64,000 nt of DNA from Phoronis australis. Lineage: Eukaryota; Phoronida; Phoronidae. The notes beneath the pieces were generated by a model. That model was given only the letters and a program-made list of their open reading frames with translations, did no database searches and was not told where the DNA came from. Where the stretch lies: assembly GCA_002633005.1 (NCBI GenBank), contig NMRA01000219.1, positions 495,037-559,036 on the forward strand, written 5' to 3'. The first letter of the stretch is position 1; each line of letters opens with the position of its first letter. Made by a program: the position numbers and the translations under genes. Positions 48,701 to 60,300 of the stretch are shown one piece after another.

Positions 48701-51486
48701 ATGGAAAGGCATGGTCAATGTCTCCTCAATAGGCTAGGGGCAAAATTTGAGTGATCTTCATAATACAAGCACATACTATACATCAGTTGCTTAAAGCACC
48801 ACAGAAACATAGAATTAAAAACAAATTTACCAACATACGAGATTAGCACAGCATTAGAATGCCAGAAACAAATTTCTACTTGGAACTTTTCCTTCATAGT
48901 CACGAAGTAACACAAAGTATACACCTGAAGACCTATGAAAATACAGAGGTCAATGTAAAATACTAAAATTGCCACTAGAGGCATACCGGTAGTCAGAATC
49001 ATCCTAAAGTCGTCATCGTCCGTTGTCAACATCACATAAATACACTTGCTAAATTTAGTAAAGATCCTGCAAACGGTTTGGGAGATACAGCCATGGGCGC
49101 AAAAAAAACTGCCACTAGGAGGCGCCACAGTAATCAAAGTCATGGGAAATTCAGCGTCAACCGTCCTCTTCATAGTAAGAACATACATGCCAATTTTCAC
49201 AATCATACTTAGAGCGGTTTGGTTGATAGAGGGGTGGACGCCAAAAAACAGACTCAAAAACAGTAAAAATGGCCACTGGGTGTCGCAAACTAGGTCGAAT
49301 CCATCCGAAAACGGGAGGATAGCGTCATCGCACTAATAGGTGCCTACATACCAAATTTCATGAAAATCCGTTCAGGACTTTTGAAGATACAAAGGTAAGT
49401 GTAAAAAACTAAAATTGCCACTAGGGGGCACACCGGTAGTCGGATCCGTCCGAAAGTTCGCACATGCCGTCCCATTCATGAATGGAACATACGTGCCAAA
49501 TTTCATGAACGTATGTCAAAGGGTTTTGGAGATAAAGCAGCGGACGCCGGACGGACGCCTCCCGGACGGACGGACGGACGGAGATGACGGCATAATGCGT
49601 CCACATATAAATATGTGGGCGCATAAAAACGCATTGGTAATTAGCAATTAACATGAGACGCGACCAGCATACACTGTATCGTGACTTCTTCACTTGTTTT
49701 TTCCAGATTAATCCCACCGGCCAAGTTCCGGCTCTCACTGACGGCGACTTGAATCTAAGCGAAAGGTGAGAACAAGCAAACTAGAGGACAAATTGGAGAT
49801 CGTTCTGTAGACCTAGTTTCGCAAAATTGCGCGATTAAAAAGCGAGTTTTTCGCAGCAAGTAGCCCGGGGACTTACTAGTGGCTAACACTTGTGGTCTAA
49901 GGAAGTCAACCCAGGTCTTTTTCAAAAATGCGATCGCACAGGACCGTAATGTTGGAATTATCTCTCGAAACGTACGCACATATAATGAAGATATATAGAC
50001 GACGACTACAATATCCAGACAGTTGCTACTGAAGCTATTAAGTGATCACGTATTTCGCAAGAAATGCATAGCGATATCTCGTGAGGTCGACTGGCAGGAT
50101 TTTGCTTTTCTCGCAAAAAATTGCTCCCATGAGTTGATGTAAAGTTCAGGCCATAGACATCTTAATACTAAGACACTAGTTGGTTTCTAATACAGCCTAT
50201 CATGATTCTGGTGAGCAACTTCGAAATGATGGGACTGTTCTTTATATCTTGTTTACCTCTTGTTCTTTGGAAGAGTGTGAATGTCTCACATTCGTAGGTT
50301 ATATGATAAGGTATACGAAGCAGGTACACTAGACACACACTTTTCAATAGAGCTTTCGAGCCATGTATAGGCTACCGGAGTACACTACCTACTTTCAATT
50401 TATTTCAGTCGGGCTATATTGGCATATTTCTTGAGCAAATACGCACCAGACTGTGATCTGTATCCAAGCGACCTGCAGAAGCGGGCTTTGGTGGACCAAT
50501 GGCTGAGTTATGATCAGAGCACGTGGAACTCGTCGTGTGCAGGCATTACGGTAAGTTGCGGCGTGTTGGGAGTTCGTACATACAGAATTTGATGAAAACG
50601 GGCAAGGAAGTTTTCATGGGTAAGACTTGAACAACGGTGTCACTTAAACATAACCTTTTTACCCTGAGTGACCATCGTATACAAGACAGAGTATCTAATT
50701 TTTTGGAAGTTTCTCATAACCGGCGACCCAAGCTAATCGCGCTAAGTCATGCCTTCATCCTCGACGCGCAGAACAAAAGAAAATTCGAGCGTTTGTTCTA
50801 TAAAATAAGTGCGCGAATGCAGAACACGTTGGTCTTTGTTAGCAAGGGCTTTCTTGGAACGGACCGAGTGAACTGCCAACTCCGGACTCAGACATACTAC
50901 TGAATCGCGAAAAATTCACCACATACTACAATACTATGGCGGGGTAAAAAAATTTACAAGACAGAATTGCAGGTCACTCACTGTTCGAAGTGCAAAACAA
51001 AAACAACTGGCGCTTCAATAACTTATTAATGAAATAAACTTTATAAAGGACTCTATTTAAGCAATTAAACTTTCACGGTCCCTCATTTTTGTTCTATCCC
51101 AGACCATTAAGGTTCTACGGACTAAATAAAGCGTCATAACGACTGATGATTTATTCAGTGATTCTGTGTTTACTTAATTCCAGTTTCCAAAGCTATTCTT
51201 GAACAAGGAGCCAGAGGCCGAAAAGGAGGAGGCGTTTCAGAAAAGCCTGAAGTTTGTCGACGGTCACATGGACGGCAAGTCGTTCGTCTGCGGAGACGAC
51301 ATGACGATTGCTGACCTCACCATGTACACGATGCTCTCTCAACTGATGGTGACTGGTTACGACATCAGTTCCTACAAAAACGTCAGCGCCTGGTATGCGC
51401 GAATGGACGAGGTAGCGAAGAAATTTGAGGAGATAACCGATGCTATGGAGAAGTTGAAAGAGTTCTATGAAAGTAAACAGAAGTAA
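39701..51486 (+). CDS. GST-D: four-module (tetra-GST) protein with acylation motif
   Basis: Thirteen exons join in one frame to 942 residues: 39701-40003, 40482-40540, 41471-41612, 42354-42806, 44178-44236, 44978-45119, 45395-45907, 46040-46098, 46437-46578, 47937-48389, 49707-49765, 50409-50550, 51184-51486. All borders are AG/GT, the 59- and 142-nt exon sizes repeat exactly four times, and each module reuses the phases of GST-B. Residues 1-56 start MGNACAS (Gly2 myristoylation, Cys5 palmitoylation candidates) and continue as a stalk with 12 Lys/Arg against 4 acidic residues in 18-56. GST modules begin near residues 57, 275, 513 and 731. Each keeps a Ser in the active-site loop (65, 283, 521, 739) and an E-S-R-A-I glutathione motif. 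Modules 2-4 keep a GDxxT(I/L)AD helix cap, but module 1 reads CNRLTIAD. Predicted role: a membrane-tethered chain of four glutathione-binding domains. Whether all are catalytic is unknown. Confidence 0.92.
41912..42079. mobile_element. hAT-like MITE in GST-D intron 3
   Basis: A 168-bp element starts CAGTGGCGAATTTA and ends in ...GGATTCGCCCATG, so the ends pair as CA(G/T)GGGCGAAT-type inverted repeats. A G-rich/C-rich palindrome lies near the left end. It is the fuller relative of 109-183. An exact 8-bp target duplication could not be made out. Confidence 0.65.
42354..42806 (+). CDS. GST-D exon 4: module 1 C-domain fused to module 2 N-domain
   Basis: This one exon encodes residues 169-319. 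Its first 100 or so residues are the helical domain of module 1 (LACNRLTIADF, FALPYYKKVNEGL). After a short link, SVPKPEK, it runs straight into the thioredoxin-fold start of module 2 (LCLYVTPGSAPCHALMM ... GEHKGEEYTK). No stop, splice site or start codon signal separates the two. Ordinary cluster members have a stop and a new gene at this point, so the exon documents a gene fusion. Confidence 0.92.
43733..43903 (+). pseudogene. Degenerate LINE reverse transcriptase fragment in GST-D intron 4
   Basis: In one frame the segment reads QGVPPGFIQGPLLFPIYVNN, then RADDTTIIK, and soon meets a stop. These are the G-x-P-Q-G...G-P-L-L-F and (F/Y)ADDT blocks of a Jockey/CR1-like RT, with Gln and Phe/Tyr replaced. 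Weak RT-like remains may extend to about 43150 on the left and 43990 on the right. It is inserted in the sense orientation and is inactive. Confidence 0.75.
45395..45907 (+). CDS. GST-D exon 7: module 2 C-domain fused to module 3 N-domain
   Basis: The longest composite exon encodes residues 387-557. It begins with the helical domain of module 2 (LVGDSVTIADIS, KERPYFKEANRG) and has a linker of about 30 residues rich in Ser, Thr, Gly and Ala (starting SGDSSQTG). It then gives the N-domain of module 3 (LTLYWTGLSQPSRAVF ... SGEHKRPEYLK). The longer linker lies exactly between the two module pairs 1-2 and 3-4, so it may be a flexible hinge. Confidence 0.92.
46455..47837. repeat. About 0.7 kb duplication across a single N, includes part of GST-D exon 9
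   Basis: Bases 46455-47162 recur at 47164-47837 at an offset of 709, with a few substitutions and a deletion of about 30 bp. The N at 47163 marks the join. The second copy contains exon 9 from VMSKFCPDH onward (47164-47287) with its donor but without its acceptor and first codons. Intron sequence is as similar as exon sequence, so this is an unmerged contig overlap and not a duplicated exon. Confidence 0.82.
47937..48389 (+). CDS. GST-D exon 10: module 3 C-domain fused to module 4 N-domain
   Basis: This exon encodes residues 625-775. The module 3 helical domain (VCGDNLTLADISMYSS) is followed by a short link, GQRTSSGP, and the module 4 N-domain (VLYMDWISPNARPVYIAM ... GEHKGADYLA). Its length, 453 nt, equals that of exon 4, the other short-linker junction. 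Confidence 0.92.
48480..49625. repeat. Interspersed repeat with internal ~150-bp periodicity
   Basis: A GCCACTAGNGGGC-like motif recurs near 48523, 48658, 48972, 49112, 49272 and 49420, each followed by related text such as CCAAATTTCATGAA and TTTTGGAGATA. The array ends in (CGGA)n at about 49550-49590 and a hairpin-like CCACATATAAATATGTGG. It fills GST-D intron 10. I know such CCACTAG/CGGACGGA repeats only as generic non-coding repeats of invertebrate genomes and assign no class. The long minus-strand frame here (48715-49257) is a by-product. Confidence 0.65.
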
Positions 51487-51554
51487 GAACGTACTTCGCC
51501 AGATTCATGTGGAACCACCGAGAGCACGCAAAAACAGATTATGCTCAACCAGCC

Positions 51555-51687
51555 TCTCGTTCAGTAACGCTAGGAACTCGCTAAAAAGCAAGACTTCGCG
51601 AGATTACGTGAGATATTGTCGTGTATTTTAAATGAGAACACGTGACGTTGACTAGGTTTTAGCTAGGTCCTAGCGTAGGTCCTAGCG
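51555..51687 (+). repeat. Short interspersed repeat, copy 2
   Basis: Plus-strand counterpart of 14140-14271, lying in the 3' flank of GST-D. It shows CTCGCTAAAAAGCAAGACTT, GAGATATTGTCGTGTATTTT and a doubled AGGTCCTAGCGT at its end. Confidence 0.7.
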
Positions 51688-51974
51688 TCTACTGAACGCA
51701 CGCCAGGTTTTTCGCTCCTGTTGAGTAGCATACCGCGTGGTGTCGATTGTAAGAAATTGTGACCACATTCATAATATATACCAAAAATGCTTCTCCAAAG
51801 ATTTTTCGCCAATTTATTTTTTTTTTGTGTACAGTGGTCAACTAATTGTAGTGTTACTTATTCAAACCGCTATATTTTTTAAAACTGTTTATTCTGTATT
51901 CTATTTAATATGAAGATAATTGCGCTTTTGTAACTGGCATCATGCTGTATAACTAGGGGCCCAAATATTTCATA

Positions 51975-51980
51975 AATAAA
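51975..51980 (+). terminator. Candidate poly(A) signal of GST-D
   Basis: AATAAA lies 489 bases after the GST-D stop and is the first canonical signal seen downstream. The repeat at 51555-51687 would then be part of the 3' UTR. Confidence 0.45.
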
Positions 51981-54345
51981 CAAGATCAAATATAAATTGC
52001 TTGTTTATCTCGGTTACTTAAACACTCACAAATACTACAAGACACCATAACTTATGCACATATACATTAACGATCCTGTCTTCTGAAGAACCCACAGCTT
52101 GTAAAGTACAAACTAAACAATAATCATACATCTGACACCAAAGGTTGACATATTTAATGATTGCATATCAACAGTGACCAGTACATCACAATATTAATTA
52201 GTTCACAAATAACAAAACAAAGTGCTACAGTAATGGGTTGGAAAGCCGCCAGAAATTGCGCAGACATAGATGATGGGCTTAATACAACTCAGGGCAGTTA
52301 GGGTAGTTGTTCCTTAAGTAGCACACAACATGGCCCAGGAGTGATTTTTTAAAAAATCATTTACAGTAAAATGATTCAGCTTTTAAAAAACGGAAAAATG
52401 GAAAATAGTATCCTGCAAAATAAATAGAGAAATACTGTAACCTTAGAAGTTACAAAAGCACCATTGGAAAGCAGCGTTTGAAGCTTAGTGACATCCCACT
52501 GGAGGACACGCAAAGGTCTTTTTATAGTTTTTCAAAGTGCAGCCCTGTTTACTGAATTCTGAGATGTGCTCTAGAAATCCCCAAAAGTTATATTTTGCAG
52601 CACCGACTCCACTTGGTCTTTCAAATAAAGTTTCCCAGTTCTGTTCGTTTGCTTTCCATCAGAAAAAACAACTTCTGCCTTATGCCACTTTTGGTTATGA
52701 AATTGGTCTCAAATTATTCTTTCATCAAATAAGAGGTAATTTCAGAGCTTTAAAAGGTCTTGAAAACAGACTCTACAAGCTGGCTCATCACAGTGGTTCA
52801 TTTGATGAGCAAAGCACGGTCTCAGACTCTACAAGTTGGCTCATCACAGTGGTTCAATTGATGAGCAAAGCATGGTCTCAAGACATAATGAACTGTCAGT
52901 TTCTTGGTAAAACCAGAAATCACTTCTCATCAGAGCAATGAAAAAACTGAGACCAGTTTTATAGCAGGAAATGATCTGCATGAAAAGTTCACTTCATGGA
53001 CAGAACGCGGGTTAATAATAACTTTAAAATGAATTTCCCAAACATTTTAAACAAATAATGGACAACATTTCTCTTGCAACTATCTTTTTAGCACGCCCAG
53101 TACAAGTGTTGAGAAACCATGAACAGTTGAATAAAATGAACTGTTAATTATTACAAATAATCACTTAGCGATGTTTTGCTACAAAGATATAAGTATCACT
53201 AGACACTCAAGGTCTAGTTGTCAAACTCAACTTCAAACATGAAACAAAAAGTTTAGTAGTGAATTTAATCCTTGAACAAAAAGTTTAGTAATTAATTTAA
53301 TCCTTTTAAGATTATGTAGGATCCAAGAAGAATTTGGCAAACTTTGGAACATCATAGCTCAGAAACAACTAATTGGACTCGTGCAAAACTTTCAGATACT
53401 AATGCTTTATGGAACGTTCTTCAAAATGCTGCAAAGAATTGCTTTAAATTGACTCAGATTTGCTTGATGAACTATAACACATAGCACTTTGACGAGTTTC
53501 ACTAAAAAATGAGAAGTTGCATAAAATGAAAACAAAATGAACATTTATCGCAAATGAAATTTGATTACGTTATCGATACCATTGTTTTGCTATGATTGTA
53601 CCTTTCTTTGGTTGTTAAATTTTACTGAAGACACGTGGACACAGAACCCAATCAATGGCAGACTGATATAAAGTCAAAAACTAAATTCTAACTTCTTTTT
53701 ATCATTGAGTTAAATTCTATAGCTTTGTAAATATTTAGTTGAATGCACTGCCTTCCCAACAAGTTCCTATTACATAACCTTAATTTGACTTTGATTTGGA
53801 TATGACAATGAAAAGAGGAGACTGAATAGTAAACATCATCAAGTAACCTTCTGAAATTTCCATTAAATGCATCCATGCAATGTGTATTGTATAAATATGA
53901 CTTAATGTTACATAACACAAATTCACAGGCTCCTTAACAACATTTCAATGACAATCAACTATACAGTTATGCAATTTTGATAAAAAATACAATCTATTGC
54001 AGAAATGGCACATATTTGAACTAAGAAGTCATTAACAACAAAGCACTAGGAAATTACAGCAATTTTTTGAACAGCATTGACATGTTCATTCAATAATAGA
54101 CCAAACTGTAAGAAACTGTATAGATGGAAACTTTAAATAACTGACCCACACTTTTACTTGTATTCTTATTCAAATGATCCGTATATCATGATTTCCGAGA
54201 CCTGAATAGGTTTCAATTTTTACTGCTTTCCGAGACCTGAGCAAGTTTTATAATTTTTGGGGCAAAGACAAAAATTGCCTTTAAATTGCAGGGACCACAG
54301 CCAGCTCTAACAGATATCCAAGAGCAGAATACCTGCTGTGTGACC
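51981..54345. other. Convergent intergenic region / STAMBP 3' UTR
   Basis: This is the space between the convergent stops of GST-D and STAMBP. It contains a two-copy 56-bp tandem duplication and no recognised gene. Open frames such as 52537-52941 have no family resemblance and partly run through that duplication. Some of it is presumably the STAMBP 3' UTR. No clear minus-strand AATAAA was identified. Confidence 0.5.
52768..52879. repeat. 56-bp tandem duplication, two copies
   Basis: AGACTCTACAAGCTGGCTCA ... GCACGGTCTC (52768-52823) is followed at once by a second copy (52824-52879) with three substitutions. Confidence 0.85.
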
Positions 54346-57300
54346 TCATTTCTGTCTTAGGTCAACCAAAGTGATTCTGGAGGATGTGTCGATTTTTGCA
54401 TGGCAAGCCTCCTGTAAGAACATTGGCAGAACAAGGTGAAACAAAAAATACATACAGTACATGTCGAAAGTAATCGAACAAAAAGTTTCCTAGTCATGGC
54501 AGCCAGACATTCTGATAGTAAATTACACTTGCACACACCCATCTTGAGAGAGAATTTCCAGGTTATTTAGTGTGATTATTTTCGTAAAATACATCTCAAC
54601 TACATCAATGTCAGATTGGCTGCAAGATTAAACCTGCTCAGGCAATGCTCCAACTCTTTTTGGGCCAATAGTTAATTTGGCGAACTACAATCCACAAACA
54701 ACAATTAAACTTTGTTTCTTTAAATTCATAAATTCTCACAACACACTGCCTCACGCCATTAAAGACGTTTGTGTTGCAACGAAAATACCAACCTACAAGT
54801 AATAAAATAAAGTTCAACTCACATCAAACAAAGCTGGGTCCTTGGGATGAGGATGGAAGCCTGCTAGGCGACAGTTGGCTATGTAATCCAACCCGTGATC
54901 AGGTGTGAGGTAGAAGATTCCAGTTCTAAAAGACCGAATAAGCCAAGTGCAACAACGAATCCAGACACTTTCTTCAACTTTTAGTTTAAGTGACTGTCTT
55001 AATTCAGGAATTCTCTAAAGACAAGACTCGTCAGAAAAAAAAAGAAAATTACAAATTTCTGCGCAACACATTTTTCCTTGTGAGAGCATTAGCACAAACT
55101 TATACACTGACATTTCACTTCTCATCTGACTAATAAAAAAGTTAAATCAACTTTGATAAAGGCACTCTTAATCAAAAGTTACTTTTTTTTCAAAAGGCTC
55201 AATAATAAAATAAACATTGATGTAACACAGTTTCACTGCAACTCTTTCAAGCACCCAATGCTACCTACTGAAAGTCCTGAAAATTGTCGCAATGTAAAGA
55301 CAACCGGGTAGTAGTAACAAATGCCGACAACTTACTCATCAAACTTTGGTGAGTAAACGATAGCGATTGCCTCAGGCATCATGAGTTGATAGGAGCAATG
55401 TGTGTGCAGATCCACGCTGGAGAGAAAGGCTGTTTGAGAAGGATGAGTCTGTAACAGTGAGACAAGAACTACAGGACAACAGTTCATGAACAAGCAGTTA
55501 AAAGACATCTCTTTACTCATTTCAGGATAAAAGCTCCTAAAAACCGAGTACTAAGGGGGCATTTCTTCCTTCATTACAGAATAACAGTTTATGGAAACGC
55601 AGTTAAGACATTCATTTTTCATTTCAGAATAAAAGCTCATGCAAATGGAGTATTAATGAAGCATTCTTTCTTTCATTTGAGGATGACAGTTTGTGAAAAA
55701 GTAGTATAAAAGGGGCACTTCTCGTACTCAATCACTTAACATCATAACGATAACTTTAACAAAATGGTGCAAAATTTTTCTTTGCCACAATGGAAATTGG
55801 TTTCTGTCAAATACAGGAATCGAAAGACTATTGTGACTAACCCAACAGAGCTCAACTTTCAAAGGATTGATCACCTCTGTCAAAACTGAATGCTTTGTAT
55901 GGACATTGAAATACATTGATCATGGTATGAAAAGGCGCGAGGCATACTGAACCTGACACAGAAGCTGACTTAAACACAATGCACAAAATAATTGCTTACC
56001 AGAAACTTTGACTTCGTCTTGGCTTGTTAACAAGACTGTAGATTCTACGCTTACTTATTAGTGAATATTTGTCCTACCAGAAATTGCCCTCTTTGTTACT
56101 ATTGGTTATCAGGCCTGTTAATTCTGTTACACAAACTGACCATTATACCATGATGGTTGATAGTACTGGTCACAAGCTCCATTTGTTTAGGTCATTTCAA
56201 GTTATTGACTGACCAGCACTGCTTGAGGCTGCTAATTCCATTACACTGCTCTCACAGTTGGAAAATGGGGGATAGTAATGGTTTCGTCATGTGTTTTGTC
56301 TTTTTAATGCACTTTGGGCCAAATCCTGCAAACAACTCACATGAATCCAGCCTAGTGTGATCAAGTCGTGAGCATCTTGGTAGTCAAATAGGGCCTCTTC
56401 GCCCTGTGTTGTACAGGAGTCAGACGTGCCGCTCTGCTTAGGAATCAAAAGGTGCGTGATCTTGAATGCACCCCGAGACTACAAGAAATAAGTTGACGGT
56501 AACATGACTTTGTGGAGAAATCGTGAATGCACCACAAGTCTATTGAAGATGAGTCATAAGTCCATCACCTCATGTGCCGTGTTGTATTGTGATCGTGCAA
56601 GCAACAAAAAGTTGAAGATACGAGAAACGCCATTTTCAAGGAGCATATGATAGCTGCATTTAACTAGACTGTACCACTTGAATACATGAAGCAATACATA
56701 TCTGATCATGACTACAGAGTAAAAGTTACGTAAATAAATCAAATGCAATTTGACGTCACACCAGGGATGTGTTTCCTAACGCATGACACTTGCAAGACAA
56801 TTACGGCACAAAACCTCGACTTAGATAAAGAAAAAGCAAGTTTCTTAAAGCTTTCTACCAAAATTCCTTCCAACATACTAGCCTCTCTAACCAATCCCTT
56901 CAGTGGCGGCCATTTTGCTAGACATGTACAGAAGCAAAGTAATGTATAAAAATTATTTGCAAAACACTGGCCTTTCACTCGAGTGATCCCGCCAAACTCA
57001 TAACAAACTCAATCAACAGAATGCACTCCACAAATCTAGTACAAAGACACACGTCAAAAGGTTTTGAATCCTTAAAGCTGCAACACATGCTGGGACATGC
57101 AGCATTCAACCCATCTAGTGAGTGGTCAGGGAACCACCTCTCCCTATCTAGGCAACAGTGAAACTGCTTTTGGAGTATCAATTTTTGCATATGGTCCAAC
57201 CTAACTGACCGAGTCCGTCCAAAATGTTTTTTTCCATTCTACCAGTCTCAAAATCAAGGACTGTGGAATACATTGAAGCAATTTTATGTTGGTAAGACAT

Positions 57301-60300
57301 TCACTTCAAAAGATTGTCTCTGAACAATGAAAATTGCAGAACAGATGATAAGAGTCTAAATTTACCAATTTCCCAGATAGTATTCCACAAGTTTCCACGT
57401 TCCTGCGAGTGTTATCCTGTGCAACCTTGATGAACTGCTCGACTAGGTCAATGGGTACCATTATATCCTTCAGACCAAATCGATTTGTACTGGTTGTATG
57501 TCCCACACTAGTGAAGTGATCTAAAGATGGCTTAGTACCACGGTCAGGTACAACCGGGCTGGCACTGAAATGTAAAATAGTTATTAACTTCACTGACAAG
57601 CACAAACCAAGGCAGAATTGACGAAAGGTTTAAGTTCGGGCCACAGTGAAAGACAACAATCTAAAAGCTCTTGGTTGGAGATACCTTCGGAAATCTTTGC
57701 CCTTCGAACAATCATCAATATTTCATTGTCGTAATCATTGTCGTAATTGTTCCCTGATTTAGCACACAATATGGTCGACAAGTGAAATTGTACTTTGTCA
57801 AATTTCTTCACAAAAAAAAGATTCAAAAAAAATTTCAATCTATTACTAGCATAATTTGTATTGTGTAGATTTCATAAAAATGGCATTTGTTGAAATTCCC
57901 ATTATTTGTAGCATAGAAATAAACCTTTGGAAAATGGAAAAAATGGGAATTTTGGCAACAATTTTGTGTTAAATAAGTGGAGAATTACTGTTCCATAAGT
58001 ACTAACTTACTTTTAGTATTATCACCATTTCTAGAACTTGATTTTCTTAAAAACAAACATTTAGTGTTGTTACAAAACTGATTTCACATTCGAAAGAATT
58101 CCATAACTTCTAATACTGTTCATGCAAAATCACACTTCAAAGCAGTTTACAAGGTCATTCACAATTTTGACAGCTTTATAACCTTTCAAAACAATATGGA
58201 CAGTTGTCAGGTCTCCACAGAACTTCTTACCTATCAACGGCCAGGCCTCCACCACCTATAGTGGGCCCTAGGACATTTTTCTTTAAATCACGACTAGGTA
58301 TAACAGGTGGCAACACGGGTTTCCCATAAGCACTTGGCACAACACTGTCATACGACGGTGGGGGAGGAAGATTGTCAGAGTCTAGTGCAGGAGCCGATGG
58401 CTGTGGTGTTGGCACATCCATAGGAACCTGCGGAATCACGTCCCCTGGAGCAACCAGTGGCACAGGGGAGACAATGCCAGCCTCGTTATTGTTGTCCGTA
58501 GGCACGATTTTGTTCAAAGCACCATTTGTGTCCCCACCTGCCATAGCACGCTTTCTCTCCTGCTCCTGAAGAATCGCCAACTTCCGTTGTTCTTCAACAC
58601 GCCGTTCTTCTTCCTCCTTCAGTCTCTGAGTTTCCAGTTCCTTTTGTCGCTCAGCTTCCTGCCTTGCCAACTCCTCTAAACGTTTTCTCTGATGAAACAG
58701 ACGACTGTACTACAATGCTGTTTCGAAACATCCATGGGAGATACCAAAGGCTTCAAATAATGTGGCAAGTAGATTCAAGGCAAGTATTCAGAACATGGCA
58801 ATTTTAAAGTAATTTTACAATCACAAAATATAAAATTAGTCTACGTCTGGGTATCTATGATCAGAAACAGCATCAGAAATAATATTCTGCAGAAAATAAT
58901 CAAAATGTATAATGTAAACAAACCTCAAACCTATCTGACTGCATTGGGTCCCCACCACTATTCAATTTTAGGTGAAATTTTCTAGAAAAGTTACATTAAC
59001 AGAACTGATGTTTACTGCAATTTGAATGCCAGGTTCTACCAAAACAAGACACACCTCAACCTCTTGTCTTTTTGATTCTTCCATGGTATATATTTCAATC
59101 AACTTCTTTTTGATAGTGTCTGCTTTGTCGAAAGCCTCCATGCATTTCTGTAAGACAATGCAAACCATGTTGCACGCACAGATCAAAATGGAAAATGACT
59201 CATGACAATATGCGTACCATACGTAAGTCATATTAGTTAAAGTACACGACATAAGACGCGTGTATCACAACAAATGAAATAAGTTTCTGTATTGTAAAAC
59301 TATAAAACAACAAAAATATGCACTAATCTAAATAACTGAAGCCCTAACGACGATTTTCCACCATAGAAGACTTTTACTACCAATCATTGGCGTATGCAGA
59401 ATGTCGTAAGAAGGGCTAACCACAATCTTCTAAGGAAAATGTCTGCGGAAGCCCTACATTTTGATATTTTTGGTCGTGTCCACAAAATTCGTCTACCCAG
59501 ACAGACCACTTATTCACAATCACAGGAAAAAAATTAATAAAATGCTCTGTATCACAGTTTGGACCAATCTGGTCAACTTCCTTCAAAGTTTGGTGCAAGG
59601 AAGTGTAGATAAGACAATAAAAGTGTACAGCAATAGTTTTATCAAAGACATTCTGACATGAACCTGAAAACAGTCAATAGACTTGCCAAGGCACGATAAT
59701 GTGATCACTAGTGACACTGTCACACCCAGAATTCTTACCGGTCTAAAACTTACTACAGACCCAATGGACATTAGAGACACTGATGTGAATACGTAAATCT
59801 TAAACCAGTGCGGAAATGAAGATCACAAAATTTTTAAGTCTGGTCTGCATGCCACCAGTTGGCCAGAAGGATGTCCATGGTCTGATTGGATTTCTGTATT
59901 CGACCGGTGGCCCCATTGCCTCAGTGGGCTAGTGTCTGCATGGTTAGCAGAAGGTCCCGGGTTCGAGTCCCCGTTGGGGCACAAAATTTTCCTTACTTAT
60001 ATTCATTACAACAGGTGGCGTGCAAACCAGACTTGAAAATATTTGAGCTAGAAACACTTGTAATAACCCGAAAACCGCCTGGACGGAGTCACATTCAATA
60101 CGTGGTGTTGGGTCAGAGTGGAACGTTTCCGCCTATCATCAAATCGTTTCAACAAGATTTTAGGACGAGGCTTGGTATGACAAGACCCACGACAGGCATG
60201 AGCACAAAGGGAAGATTCACAGCAAAAAAACTCAGCCAGGTGACTGGCCAGGATGTATTCCAGTGACAGCCATGACTTGCCAGAATGTATTCTTGTGACG

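Noticed and set aside
48715-49257. 180-codon minus-strand open frame
   Set aside because: It lies within the periodic CCACTAG repeat, has no recognised domain and is antisense to a GST-D intron.
52537-52941. 134-codon plus-strand open frame
   Set aside because: It runs through a 56-bp tandem duplication between convergent genes and resembles no family.
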